Source of the DNA: Neoechinorhynchus agilis
Lineage: Eukaryota > Acanthocephala
Direction: 5' to 3'
Length of the DNA: 64,000 nt
Assembly (NCBI GenBank): GCA_051530055.1
Contig: CM121343.1
Coordinates: forward strand, 372,001 to 436,000
Under the pieces are notes generated by a model, which was given only the letters and a program-made list of their open reading frames with translations, was not told where the DNA came from and did not search any database. Positions 49,445 to 60,964 of the stretch are shown in pieces. The first letter of the stretch is position 1. The number at the start of each line of letters is the position of its first letter. A program made the translations under genes and the position numbers.

Positions 49445-49880
49445 ATTTCAAAAACGTGCAATCACCACCGTCTGCAAAATTGGAGCTTCTCTCCTTCCTC
49501 GGCTGTCGCTATCACGATAGCAGCATTGCCTCGTTGTACTGCGAGCGAGATATTTTGCCGCAGGAATACGCCTGCTCGTGCGTCGCCGGTCGTTTCTCTC
49601 AATTTCTTCTAAAGATCCTGGAGCAGAGTGCCGAGCTGCCAAGCGCTCCATACGTCTCTACTCCCAAGGGGACAATAGAGTGGGCCCTTGCTAATTCTCT
49701 ATATTTTCGTACCTTCCTCCCTTTCGCTGTACTCCGCGATTTCGAGCGAGTAGGGAATGTTGCTTACTGCGAGGGTGTCCACACACGTGGCGTCCCAGAT
49801 TGATTGACCAGGTCCTGTGCCGCGGTACCAAACGACCTGAGCGTCTCGACACCAAAGGGAACAAAATAATGATTTCGACT
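49445..49880 (-). mobile_element. Two adjoining fragments of the RLE-type LINE
   Basis: Reading leftwards from 49880: SRNHYFVPFGVETLRSFG (tail of one copy), then WDATCVDTLAVSNI (the endonuclease Asp motif, normally upstream of that tail). After that comes a second C-terminus, LRQNISLAVQRGNAA. The order shows two partial copies joined in the same orientation. Several stops are present. Confidence 0.75.
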
Positions 49881-50372
49881 AAGGTATCGCTTGGATTTAA
49901 GTTCACTAATTTATTACCGATATTTCACCTCGGATAATTCTGAAATTTATTCCAAAAATTAATGATGATTATTTGAATTATTCATGTTTGTACGTTAAAA
50001 ACCCACAAGTGACCTTTATAAAGCTTGAAGATTGTACCGAAATATCGGATTTAATAAAAAAAATTAAGGCCATAAACAACTCATGATTAAAATTTCTTAA
50101 TCGAAGTTGTGAAATGTAAAATAACGAGAAGATAGCGTAACAGTGATCAGAGTAGCACTTATTCTTGATTGCGTAATCGAATTAATCAAGGTTGATTGTT
50201 AATAACTTTGATTAGGCAACCGGAAATGAGTTATTTTTGCGACGGTGTTGTGAGATTTTCTTTTGTAGAATCCATAAAATCACGTTCAATTATTTTAAGT
50301 GAGCGGTTTTTATCAGAAAGAATTCGGATCAAATGTTTCTTTTTTTGGATAATTTGTTTTAGTTTTGGAAGG
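49881..50372. other. Intergenic DNA before the sorting nexin gene
   Basis: Contains another GGATAATTCTGA repeat-end motif near 49932 and AT-rich sequence. The 82-codon frame from 50196 overlaps the proposed first SNX exon in its last 22 codons and is not otherwise supported. Confidence 0.4.
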
Positions 50373-51071
50373 ATGAACGATTCAAAACAAATATCGCTTT
50401 CTGAGGATTTTAGAAGTATTTCTAGGTTGCCTGTGAGATGAAGTGGTCTTCAGGGGGGTTAATCGGTTGGTAAGGTCGTCTTCATCGCTAAAACCGTTAT
50501 CGATAGAGGATCGTTACGAGCCTCCAGCGAGTTTCTTAGAAATCGAAGTTACAAATGCCGAAGTTCATGGTTTCGGACGTCAGCGTTATACTGACTACGA
50601 AATACGGATGAGGGTGGGTAATTTTAGGTTTTTGGTATGAGTGTGTGTTCATTTGCTTGATTTAGACGAACCTTCCGATATTTCCACTCAAGGAATCGAG
50701 TGTTCGACGACGCTACAGTGATTTTGAATGGCTTCGGTCTGAGTTTGAACGGAACAGTAAGGTGCGTTGGTTCGTGTAGTTTTGAGTGGAACAAAATTTC
50801 GTGAGTGTAGATTGTGGTTCCTACACTTCCCGGGAAGGCATGGAAGCGTCAGATGCCGTTTCGTCAAGATGATGGGATTTTTGAAGAAGATTTTATCGAG
50901 AGACGCCGTCGTTCACTTGAGATATTTATCAATAAGATCGCTGGTCATCCTCTAGCTCAAAACGAGCGATGTCTTCATGTATTCCTCCAAGAACCAGTTA
51001 TTGATCGGGAAACGTACGTGCCGGGAAAGGTAAAGCCGAGTGCTGCCCAACAACCTTCCGGTTCGTATTGA
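50373..51071 (+). CDS. Sorting nexin SNX3/SNX12
   Basis: Exons 50454-50613, 50666-50761 and 50811-51071 join over GT-AG introns of 52 and 49 nt. The product matches SNX3 nearly throughout: PPASFLEIEVTNAEVHGFGR, YEIRMRTNLPIF, the PI3P-binding RRYSDFEWLRSE, VVPTLPGKAW, QDDGIFEEDF and FINKIAGHPLAQNERCLHVF. The whole protein is essentially one PX domain that binds PI3P on early endosomes and works with retromer. The start is the weak point: no ATG lies in frame in the first good exon, which is preceded by TCTTCAG. The ATG at 50373 (MNDSKQISLSEDF) reaches that frame only through a 28-nt GT-AG intron (50426-50453), giving 189 residues. A more distant first exon is possible. SPT6 begins 317 bp later on the same strand. 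Confidence 0.88.
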
Positions 51072-51387
51072 ATGTGGACTCTGTGAGTATTACGGAATAC
51101 GAGAAATAATCACGGGCGTTTTCGTGCGAAAGGGAAAGGGGTAAAATCTCATTGATAAAAAAGCAAAATACGTCATGATCGGAAATGAAAACGCGTTTTC
51201 TACGGAAGAATTCTGTTTCGAGATCGCGAGTTCACCTCGCAGCGAATGGGATTGCGCGAGTAGCTTCAAGCTGTGATTATTTGTTTCATTAAGCATTGTG
51301 ATTGGACACGCCTAATTTTTCGTCTGAAGGTCTATCGACGATTTGTTAGTGAATTGGTCGTTGTTTAAAACTGTGTGCGTTTCAGAT

Positions 51388-54300
51388 ATGGTGATCAGAT
51401 CTTCAGAAGTGAAAATCGAAACGGACCAAACAAAAATGTCGGAGACAAATGACGTCATTGGCCACGAATCCTCAGATGAAGAAGAGGAAGAGGATCAAAT
51501 CGATTCAGAAGAGTTTGCGGGTTTTATTTGCGACGACGACGAGGATGAACCAGGAGAGGAAAGTCCCATTATCCGCCGGCACCGACGAAAGCGTCAACAC
51601 ACTCGGGTCGAGCTTGATCAAGAGGATCTTGATTTGATTCGTGAGAATGCTGCCCTTCATTCTCATGGTTCCAAAAGGACTCGCCGTGTAATGATTGAGG
51701 ACTCCGATGGCGAGGAGGTTCACGGTGATCACGTCTCTTGTGTTGATGAAACTGAGGAATCTCAGTCGCCTTTTGATGATGGTAGCCGGCTAGCGGGCGA
51801 TGATGAGTTGCCGCGTGTGAATGAGAAGGCGAAGGATTTGTTTAGTTGGAGTAGCCGAACCAACTTCCATCTACATCACGACTACTTTGGCGATGATGAC
51901 CGAGAGTTTTGTATGGTTATGGAAAAGGAATGGCGGACACTTGATTCCAAAAGGGAGAAGTTCGCGATCACAAAGCGAATGGCAGATATAAAACGTGAAC
52001 TTTCTGTTCTAAAGATGAGAGAAGGCGACTATTTGGAACGAATTTCTGATCGCTTAGTACCAATTAGACCGTGTTCGAAAGACGAAATACTGAAGGAATC
52101 CGCGTGGATATATTCGAACGTTGCTTCGGGTAACAAATGGAAAGATGACGTTCAGATCATCGAAAAAATTGGATTTGCACTTGATTTTTTCCGAAATCAA
52201 AACTTTGAAATCCCGTTCATCTATCATTACCGAAAAGAAGTCATCGCAAACTCCTTAAGCAAGAACGATCTGTGGCGTATTTATGACCTAGACGCTCGTT
52301 GGTGTCAACTGGTGCCAATGTGTAAAGCAATGCAAGAACGGATTAACAATTTAATCAATACTCATGGACAAAATATCTCAAACACTTACCATTTAAACGA
52401 ATGCCTTTCAATGATTGATTCTAATTCTCCAGATGAAGATTTACTCAAAGATGTCGGTATATTCATTGATCTATATTTCGGAAGTCATACTACTTATCGC
52501 AACGTTCGTGGCGTCTATGAACTACTTCAACCAATATGCAATCAGATCGGTATCGATCCTGAAAAGTTTGCTGCAGCAATCTCGAAAAAATACACGGGTG
52601 ATGTGATTCGTGGAAAAGGAACAAAACTTAGTCCCCTTGAACTTGCCCGGACAATATTCATAAAACCAACAAATCTTCACGAACACGCTCACAAACTCAA
52701 TGATGGATCTGCAGTTGTCAGTGCCGCCACTTCGGTAGCTGCTGCCCATCTTTTTCATTACCCAAAGGTTCGTGCCGCACTTAGGAAACTGTACCTGGAC
52801 AAATGTACGGTCGATGTGAGTCCAACATTGGCCCGTTATAACCAACTGATGGAAATCGACGGAGAGAACGACGATCCATTGATAAGTCTTGTTAAATCAA
52901 TTGCGTTTGTTAGAAAAAAACCACTGAAAAAGTTTAAAGACGACGAATTTTTAATAATGCACCAAGCGTCCAAAAATGGCCTAATTACCATCAAATACGA
53001 ATTCACCAAGCATATAAAAGATAACTTTAAGACGATTGTTCTTCGGCGATGCACGGACGGTTGCGAGGAGAGCTATCAGTGGAATGTTCTACGTTCAAAA
53101 GTTGTCGACGCGATTTTCGCACCCAAGTACATCAATACTCTTAACACACAAATCGTGGAGTCTCTTCTTGAGAAATCTAAAGATTTTGTTATTCAGTATT
53201 GCCGAAACACATTGTGTGAACGAATCAGATATAGGCAATGCCAAGCTGCTTTCGGACGAAACGTATGGATAATCACGTACATGTTTGGCAAATACGGACC
53301 GGAAAAACGATCAGCGACCATTATGATATTGCTTATTGATATGGATGGAATTTTAATCGATCGCAAGTGTTTTTGCTTTAAGGAAAGTTTTTCGGATATC
53401 CAAGAGAATGTCGTTAAGTTTCTTGAGGAAGGTCCACGCCGTGTAAAAAATCAGAGTGAACCTCGACGTAATCCTAAGGCTATCATAGAGGAAAGTCCTA
53501 GTAAGTACCGTGCCAATATTGGTTTCATCGCCGCTGACGATATGGATGCACTGAAACTGAAAAGCATATTCCAGGAATACTTTCCCACTTATATTCAATC
53601 GGTTGATTTGGTTGACCATTTCGTACCGCGACCTGGTCGAGATTGTCATCCGGGTACCGGCGGAAAGCTGAAGGAAATTCTATATATGCGCGCTATCACA
53701 CTTGGTCGTAGCCTCAATGATCCATTGACCGAATACGCCCGATTGTTTGATAAACATAGAAAGATTTTATCAATGGATCTAGAACACCCATTACAATACA
53801 CAGTCGATCAAGACGAACTTTACGCCGCTTTGTTGAAGGAAATCAAAAATCAAGTAGCGATTGTTGGTGTCGATATACACCGTATGTATCGTCACAAACA
53901 CACCAGTCACCTTTTGGGCTTCGTGAGTGGTCTCGGACCGATGAAAGCCGAGTGGATACTCCATAAAATAAAAATGACCGATGATACCGATACATTGGAC
54001 GATTTATTGTCCCCTCAAATCGAGAGTCGCTATAAATTACTCAAAATCTGCGAACTTGGTCCTATTGTTTTTAACAATTGTGCTGGATTTCTTAAAATTG
54101 ATCGACGATGGCTTGATTCGGATCTCGATATCAATGTTTTGGATTGTACACGAGCACATCCGGAAGCATATGAATGGGCTTCGAAAATGGCAAATGATGC
54201 TTTAGATGGATATGCTGGAGTTAACATCCAGCGACCTGCAAATTACGACGAGGCTCCCAATCGTGTAGCAGAATCGCCAGAATGCATGAAAGATCTCGAC

Positions 54301-56154
54301 CTTGAAGCTTTTGCGGATATGCTCGCTAGAGCTGGATATGGAAGGAAAACTATAACCCTTCAAGATATTCGGGATGAACTTCTCTGCTGTTATCTCGACC
54401 GTCGGCCTCAAGCTAAGCTTCCAACATTAGACCAAGAGGTGTTCTACTGCCTCGGATCAGGCACTGATATGATATTTATGGAATCTGGTATTCGTAGAAG
54501 AGAAGGAGCGATTCTGCAAGCGACTGTGATTGGATACATATGTAAACCTCCTCTATCTGATTCTATTGATCAAATGGAGATTTCACAGGACTTGAGAACT
54601 AAATGGTTCATTTGCCCACTGTGTTCAAAACTCGCCGACAATTTTGTTGCTTTCGAGAAAAAAGAAGAATGTGTGGCTCATATGCTTCATGTAATCCGGC
54701 CGTTTGAGTATCGCATTCGTGAGCATCGAAATGATTCGTTCGGAAACGATGGTGGTGGTGGCGGCGGCGGCGGCGGTTGTATTGGCCTCGTAACGGGTGT
54801 CAAAGTTCGCGTTTGTAACTTGGCTCGATTTACGAGAGGGATCTCATCAGGCCAAGATTCTTTATCGAGTGTTATTCAGACAAGACATTTAATCCCGCAT
54901 CATATGCGTAGTACGGCGAATAAGGTTGAACAGAACCAATGGTTACGTCAAAAGTATCTGATTGGCTCTAACATTTTTGTCAGAGTAAGCGACTTTGACT
55001 CCAAATTGTTGAAATTAACTGTGGACATCGTGGAAGTTGAGCCTTATACGGTCATTAAAGATAGCTACTACGACCGAGAAGCCGCAAAACGTTTCTTTAA
55101 AGACGAAGAGGCGGTTGCTGCTGATTTAAAGAAAAGCACGATGTTGAAAAAGCCAAAGACAACTCAGAAATCGGAAAAACTCAGTTCGTCCAGCAACTCC
55201 GGTAGCCAAAATTCGACCATTAAGCTAAAAAGAAAGTCTACGCAAAATGATTCCAAAGAATCCTTGGATGGTCATGGCATATACCATGACATTAACAATG
55301 AGCAGGCAGAGCGACTTTTAGGTGGACTAAATACTGGCGCTGCCCTGATACGACCGAGCTCTCAACATCGAGAAAAAGTGCTTGTCTTGATGATAAAAAT
55401 CAGTGAGACAGTCTGTAAGTCGTTTAGAGTGGAAAAGGATGAAATGTGGGGCGAAATGGGCTTCGTGGTTGATACTCAAAGGTTTTCAAGTTTCGAGGAA
55501 ATCGAGAGTCGCTTTGTGTTTCCGTTGAATACAGTCTACAAGGATTTATTCCTTCACAAATCATACAGATCGCATAGGGATCTTTTGAAAGCGGCCAAAC
55601 ACAAATGTGACGATGAGGAATTAAATGGACTAAAGATAGAAACAGAAGATGACCTTTTACTTCAATGTAGAAAGTATTTTGAGATTACAGCATGTCCTGA
55701 GAATACCCGTTACGCTCGATACTTGCTTACATTGTCAGTCAAACACGTTGGAAATGTGATGATAGCTTGCTATTACCTTCGAAGTGATAAACGGTTAACA
55801 TTGAGGCATCATTATGCCGTCGTGAAGCCAACTGGATTCGGATTTCGACGACTTATTTTCGAAACCTGTGACCGACTTATTTGTGCGGTAAAAAGCTTCT
55901 ATACTCGACAACCTCTACCCGCCCATCATTCGTCACGAGGAAATTCAATTCGTGTATCACAATTGCCATCTTCACCTCCAACTCAACCTAAAGGTCCGGT
56001 ACATTCAAAAGAACATGGACAGCCATCATCATCATCAAGGTCACCGAATTCGTTAATCTTTCCACCGCTACCCAAGTCGCCACCTCCGAGGACTCCGCCG
56101 TTACCACCTCCAAACTCACGATCGCCATCACCGAAATATGAACAGCGTCACTAA
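51388..56154 (+). CDS. SUPT6H: Transcription elongation factor and histone chaperone SPT6
   Basis: One uninterrupted frame of 1588 residues from the ATG at 51388; an in-frame ATG at 51343 is less likely because TTTCAG sits just before 51388. Human SUPT6H has 1726. An acidic N-terminus (SSDEEEEEDQIDSEE) leads to the helical core (NFEIPFIYHYRKEVI, near residue 275). A YqgF-like region follows (about 625-755), then a helix-hairpin-helix stretch (SHLLGFVSGLGPMKAEWILH, about 850) and an S1-like region (1040-1200). Last come tandem SH2 domains (AALIRPSSQHREKVLVLMIK; LTLRHHYAVVKPTGFGFRRL) and a Pro/Ser-rich tail. It travels with RNA polymerase II, restoring nucleosomes and binding its phosphorylated linker. 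A run of nine glycines encoded by GGT/GGC (near 54755) interrupts the S1-like region. An animal SPT6 without introns is unusual. Confidence 0.96.
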   Translation: MVIRSSEVKIETDQTKMSETNDVIGHESSDEEEEEDQIDSEEFAGFICDDDEDEPGEESPIIRRHRRKRQHTRVELDQEDLDLIRENAALHSHGSKRTRRVMIEDSDGEEVHGDHVSCVDETEESQSPFDDGSRLAGDDELPRVNEKAKDLFSWSSRTNFHLHHDYFGDDDREFCMVMEKEWRTLDSKREKFAITKRMADIKRELSVLKMREGDYLERISDRLVPIRPCSKDEILKESAWIYSNVASGNKWKDDVQIIEKIGFALDFFRNQNFEIPFIYHYRKEVIANSLSKNDLWRIYDLDARWCQLVPMCKAMQERINNLINTHGQNISNTYHLNECLSMIDSNSPDEDLLKDVGIFIDLYFGSHTTYRNVRGVYELLQPICNQIGIDPEKFAAAISKKYTGDVIRGKGTKLSPLELARTIFIKPTNLHEHAHKLNDGSAVVSAATSVAAAHLFHYPKVRAALRKLYLDKCTVDVSPTLARYNQLMEIDGENDDPLISLVKSIAFVRKKPLKKFKDDEFLIMHQASKNGLITIKYEFTKHIKDNFKTIVLRRCTDGCEESYQWNVLRSKVVDAIFAPKYINTLNTQIVESLLEKSKDFVIQYCRNTLCERIRYRQCQAAFGRNVWIITYMFGKYGPEKRSATIMILLIDMDGILIDRKCFCFKESFSDIQENVVKFLEEGPRRVKNQSEPRRNPKAIIEESPSKYRANIGFIAADDMDALKLKSIFQEYFPTYIQSVDLVDHFVPRPGRDCHPGTGGKLKEILYMRAITLGRSLNDPLTEYARLFDKHRKILSMDLEHPLQYTVDQDELYAALLKEIKNQVAIVGVDIHRMYRHKHTSHLLGFVSGLGPMKAEWILHKIKMTDDTDTLDDLLSPQIESRYKLLKICELGPIVFNNCAGFLKIDRRWLDSDLDINVLDCTRAHPEAYEWASKMANDALDGYAGVNIQRPANYDEAPNRVAESPECMKDLDLEAFADMLARAGYGRKTITLQDIRDELLCCYLDRRPQAKLPTLDQEVFYCLGSGTDMIFMESGIRRREGAILQATVIGYICKPPLSDSIDQMEISQDLRTKWFICPLCSKLADNFVAFEKKEECVAHMLHVIRPFEYRIREHRNDSFGNDGGGGGGGGGCIGLVTGVKVRVCNLARFTRGISSGQDSLSSVIQTRHLIPHHMRSTANKVEQNQWLRQKYLIGSNIFVRVSDFDSKLLKLTVDIVEVEPYTVIKDSYYDREAAKRFFKDEEAVAADLKKSTMLKKPKTTQKSEKLSSSSNSGSQNSTIKLKRKSTQNDSKESLDGHGIYHDINNEQAERLLGGLNTGAALIRPSSQHREKVLVLMIKISETVCKSFRVEKDEMWGEMGFVVDTQRFSSFEEIESRFVFPLNTVYKDLFLHKSYRSHRDLLKAAKHKCDDEELNGLKIETEDDLLLQCRKYFEITACPENTRYARYLLTLSVKHVGNVMIACYYLRSDKRLTLRHHYAVVKPTGFGFRRLIFETCDRLICAVKSFYTRQPLPAHHSSRGNSIRVSQLPSSPPTQPKGPVHSKEHGQPSSSSRSPNSLIFPPLPKSPPPRTPPLPPPNSRSPSPKYEQRH

Positions 56155-56339
56155 GGAAAATCCGGTGTTTCAGTTTGACGCCGTCCTGTACCGGCTTTCA
56201 TGTACAATTTCGGTACCTTTAGTTTATAAAGACCGCGAAATACACTGTCCGTATTTTTGATTGTTCGAATTGCCCATGCGTTCAACTCTGAACTTTATAT
56301 TCTTTGCCGTTGTCCATGTTTTTAGTATTATTATAACAG

Positions 56340-56345
56340 AATAAA
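56340..56345 (+). terminator. Poly(A) signal AATAAA for SPT6
   Basis: First AATAAA after the SPT6 stop, about 185 nt downstream. Confidence 0.55.
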
Positions 56346-56443
56346 GTAAAAGAGTGTAAAATTGCAAATATTTTCTGAAAATATCACATTGCTTATCCAA
56401 AACAAAAATTACTTTAAAATTGCTTGAAGATTGAATTATTCAT

Positions 56444-56504
56444 ATAGGTTGTTTTCTGGCGTAGAAATAAAATCGTTTTATTTCTATGCCACAATACAAC
56501 CTAT
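56444..56504. repeat. Hairpin, 29-nt arms with 3-nt loop
   Basis: 56444-56472 and 56476-56504 are inverted repeats with three mismatches around a TCG loop (core TAGAAATAAAA/TTTTATTTCTA). No shared core with the other foldback elements is seen. It sits 3' of the SPT6 poly(A) signal, next to a SINE. Confidence 0.8.
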
Positions 56505-56511
56505 TTTTTAA

Positions 56512-56735
56512 AAATCATCGTGGCCGTGTGGTGTGCGCGTTCATAATGCGCTCGATATGTCGATGGTTCAATGCCACCGGTCGCTGGGCGGGGGTCAGGT
56601 TTGAGATCACCCATTGGCCCCAAAGTGGGTTGGCCCTGGCCTTTCGAGTGCGGCTAAGCGCGCTGCCGAAAAAGGCCCCAAAGGAATATAGCCGAGAGGC
56701 CCAAAAGAAGACTTCGTAAGATCAATCAATCTGAT
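56512..56735 (+). mobile_element. Probable tRNA-derived SINE
   Basis: A TGGCCGTGTGGT A-box-like and a GGTTCAATGCC B-box-like motif, about 40 bp apart, open a GC-rich segment unlike its AT-rich surroundings. It ends in an A-rich tail (CCAAAAGAAGAC). The 77-codon frame across it (56486-56719) has no domain and is taken as accidental. Confidence 0.5.
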
Positions 56736-56997
56736 GAAAACAACTCATAAACTAACAGTATGCGCGTGCGATCAAATAAATAAACACAAAAAATGTCGAT
56801 GTCATTTTCGTTTCACCATAGACAAGTTTGTTATTTAGTGTCTTAAATTTTTTTCAATATTAATTAAAAGTCCATCCAATTGTTCCTTCCAGTGGATGTG
56901 TATTCTCAATGACGAATTGTAGCACACTCGAATTTTATCATTGAAATCAACCTTCGAATATTTAAAAACCTTCAAGCAATGCTTGAGGAGGCTGAGG

Positions 56998-59900
56998 CGG
57001 CGTACGAATTAAACAGCTTCCATTCGATCATTTTCGTAATGCATAGAAATTCTGATAAAATGAGAAACATTCTAAGATAAAACTCGGGGATTGTCCTTAA
57101 GATGACTTTTTAATTAAAGCGTACGAATTAAACAGCTTCTATTCGATCATTTTCGTCACGCATAGAAATTCTGATAAAGTGAGAAACATTCTAAGATAAA
57201 ACTCGGGGATTGTCCTTAAGATGACTTTTTAATTAAAGCGGACGAATTAAACAGCTTCTATTCGATCATTTTCGTCAGGCATAGAAATTCTGATAAAGTG
57301 AGAAACATTCTAAGATAAACTCGGGGATTGTCCTTAAGATGACTTTTTAATTAAAGCGGACGAATTAAACAGCTTCTATTCGATCATTTTCGTCACGCAT
57401 AGAAATTCTGATAAAGTGAGAAACATTCTAAGATAAAACTCGGGGATTGTCCTTAAGATGACTTTTTAATTAAAGCGGACGAATTAAACAGCTTCTATTC
57501 GATCATTTTCGTCACGCATAGAAATTCTGATAAAGTGAGAAACATTCTAAGATAAAACTCGGGGATTGTCCTTAAGATGACTTTTTAATTAAAGCGGACG
57601 AATTAAACAGCTTCTATTCGATCATTTTCGTCACGCATAGAAATTCTGATAAAGTGAGAAACATTCTAAGATAAAACTCGGGGATTGTCCTTAAGATGAC
57701 TTTTTAATTAAAGCGGACGAATTAAACAGCTTCTATTCGATCATTTTCGTCACGCATAGAAATTCTGATAAAGTGAGAAACATTCTAAGATAAAACTCGG
57801 GGATTGTCCTTAAGATGACTTTTTAATTAAAGCGGACGAATTAAACAGCTTCTATTCGATCATTTTCGTCACGCATAGAAATTCTGATAAAGTGAGAAAC
57901 ATTCTAAGATAAAACTCGGGGATTGTCCTTAAGATGACTTTTTAATTAAAGCGGACGAATTAAACAGCTTCTATTCGATCATTTTCGTCACGCATAGAAA
58001 TTCTGATAAAGTGAGAAACATTCTAAGATAAAACTCGGGGATTGTCCTTAAGATGACTTTTTAATTAAAGCGGACGAATTAAACAGCTTCTATTCGATCA
58101 TTTTCGTCATGCATAGAAATTCTGATAAAGTGAGAAACATTCTAAGATAAAACTCGGGGATTGTCCTTAAGATGACTTTTTAATTAAAGCGGACGAATTA
58201 AACAGCTTCTATTCGATCATTTTCGTCACGCATAGAAATTCTGATAAAGTGAGAAACATTCTAAGATAAAACTCGGGGATTGTCCTTAAGATGACTTTTT
58301 AATTAAAGCGGACGAATTAAACAGCTTCTATTCGATCATTTTCGTCACGCATAGAAATTCTGATAAAGTGAGAAACATTCTAAGATAAAACTCGGGGATT
58401 GTCCTTAAGATGACTTTTTAATTAAAGCGGACGAATTAAACAGCTTCTATTCGATCATTTTCGTCACGCATAGAAATTCTGATAAAGTGAGAAACAATCT
58501 AAGATAAACTCGGGGATTGTCCTTAAGATGACTTTTTAATTAAAGCGGACGAATTAAACAGCTTCTATTCGATCATTTTCGTCACGCATAGAAATTCTGA
58601 TAAAGTGAGAAACATTCTAAGATAAAACTCGGGGATTGTCCTTAAGATGACTTTTTAATTAAAGCGGACGAATTAAACAGCTTCTATTCGATCATTTTCG
58701 TCACGCATAGAAATTCTGATAAAGTGAGAAACATTCTAAGATAAAACTCGGGGATTGTCCTTAAGATGACTTTTTAATTAAAGCGGACGAATTAAACAGC
58801 TTCTATTCGATCATTTTCGTAATGCATAGAAATTCTGATAAAGTGAGAAACATTCTAAGATAAAACTCGGGGATTGTCCTTAAGATGACTTTTTAATTAA
58901 AGCGGACGAATTAAACAGCTTCTATTCGATCATTTTCGTCACGCATAGAAATTCTGATAAAGTGAGAAACATTCTAAGATAAAACTCGGGGATTGTCCTT
59001 AAGATGACTTTTTAATTAAAGCGGACGAATTAAACAGCTTCTATTCGATCATTTTCGTCACGCATAGAAATTCTGATAAAGTGAGAAACATTCTAAGATA
59101 AAACTCGGGGATTGTCCTTAAGATGACTTTTTAATTAAAGCGGACGAATTAAACAGCTTCTATTCGATCATTTTCGGAAATAAGAGAAATTCTGATAAAG
59201 TGAGAAACATTCTAAGATAAAACTCGGGGATTGTCCTTAAGATGACTTTTTAATTAAAGCGGACGAATTAAACAGCTTCTATTCGATCATTTTCGTAATG
59301 CATAGAAATTCTGATAAAGTGAGAAACATTCTAAGATAAAACTCGGGGATTGTCCTTAAGATGACTTTTTAATTAAAGCGGACGAATTAAACAGCTTCTA
59401 TTCGATCATTTTCGTCACGCATAGAAATTCTGATAAAGTGAGAAACAATCTAAGATAAAACTCGGATTGTCCTTAAGATGACTTTTTAATTGCGGACATT
59501 AAACAGCTTCTATTCGATCATTTTCGTCATGCATAGAAATTCTGATAAAGTGAGAAACATTCTAAGATAAAACTCGGGGATTGTCCTTAAGATGACTTTT
59601 TAATTAAAGCGGACGAATTAAACAGCTTCTATTCGATCATTTTCGTCAGGCATAGAAATTCTGATAAAGTGAGAAACATTCTAAGATAAAACTCGGGGAT
59701 TGTCCTTAAGATGACTTTTTAATTAAAGCGGACGAATTAAACAGCTTCTATTCGATCATTTTCGTCATGCATAGAAATTCTGATAAAGTGAGAAACATTC
59801 TAAGATAAAACTCGGGGATTGTCCTTAAGATGACTTTTTAATTAAAGCGGACGAATTAAACAGCTTCTATTCGATCATTTTCGAAATACATAGAAATTCT

Positions 59901-60622
59901 GATAAAGTGAGAAACATTCTAAGATAAAACTCGGGGATTGTCCTTAAGATGACTTTTTAATTAAAGCGGACGAATTAAACAGCTTCTATTCGATCATTTT
60001 CGTCACGCATAGAAATTCTGATAAAGTGAGAAACATTCTAAGATAAAACTCGGGGATTGTCCTTAAGATGACTTTTTAATTAAAGCGGACGAATTAAACA
60101 GCTTCTATTCGATCATTTTCGTCATGCATAGAAATTCTGATAAAGTGAGAAACATTCTAAGATAAAACTCGGGGATTGTCCTTAAGATGACTTTTTAATT
60201 AAAGCGGACGAATTAAACAGCTTCTATTCGATCATTTTCGTCACGCATAGAAATTCTGATAAAGTGAGAAACATTCTAAGATAAAACTCGGGGATTGTCC
60301 TTAAGATGACTTTTTAATTAAAGCGGACGAATTAAACAGCTTCTATTCGATCATTTTCGAAATACATAGAAATTCTGATAAAGTGAGAAACATTCTAAGA
60401 TAAAACTCGGGGATTGTCCTTAAGATGACTTTTTAATTAAAGCGGACGAATTAAACAGCTTCTATTCGATCATTTTCGTCACGCATAGAAATTCTGATAA
60501 AGTGAGAAACATTCTAAGATAAAACTCGGGGATTGTCCTTAAGATGACCTTTTAATTAAAGCGGACGAATTAAACAGCTTCTATTCGATCATTTTCGTAA
60601 TGCATAGAAATTCGGATAAATT
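56998..60622. repeat. Satellite array, ~119-bp monomer, about 30 copies
   Basis: The unit, GCGGACGAATTAAACAGC through TTCTGATAAAGTGAG, ACTCGGGGATTGTCC and GACTTTTTAATTAAA, repeats every 119 bp. Copies are nearly identical; most differences fall at one variable site after TTCGATCATTTTCG (TCACGCA, TCATGCA, AATGCA or AAATACA). One copy near 59455-59515 carries several short deletions. The edges are only slightly diverged, unlike the other two satellites, suggesting recent expansion. Confidence 0.98.
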
Positions 60623-60655
60623 CTTGATGAATACATTCAATAAATCACACTCCTC

Positions 60656-60964
60656 CTAAGAAAGTCTATTGGTTCGCATCAAAATCGATCTACATTCCAT
60701 CGAAGTAAAATTAGATATATTGGTAGTAATCTGAAGACGATTTAAAAAAGACTGAATGGTGTCGTCATCAATATTTTGACTATAAATAAGCTTTCTGACA
60801 AAGCTTGAAAAAGTTCGGCTTAAAGTTTCAGAAGTCGGCCACGTTGGAAAAAGAACAATTATCCGCCCAATATTGTTTTCAGCGATCTTTTTAAAATCGG
60901 TTGAACATCTAACAAGGTGTCTTAAACGTTTAATAAAACATTTTTTGCTCAAAGAGTTCTTCAA
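60656..60964 (-). CDS. Uncertain open frame, unknown protein
   Basis: A ~102-codon frame (first codon TTG, no ATG start) containing RIIVLFPTWPTSETLSRTFS and SQNIDDDTIQSFLNRLQITT, open further upstream to about 61030. Composition is plausible for an exon, but the opposite strand also has a helical-looking 67-codon frame (60873-61076). Neither has a known relative. It lies between a satellite and a LINE fragment. Confidence 0.2.
   Translation of the reverse strand: MKNSLSKKCFIKRLRHLVRCSTDFKKIAENNIGRIIVLFPTWPTSETLSRTFSSFVRKLIYSQNIDDDTIQSFLNRLQITTNISNFTSMECRSILMRTNRLS

Noticed and set aside
56486-56719. 77-codon frame after SPT6
   Set aside because: Covers the tRNA-like head and body of a probable SINE; no protein similarity.
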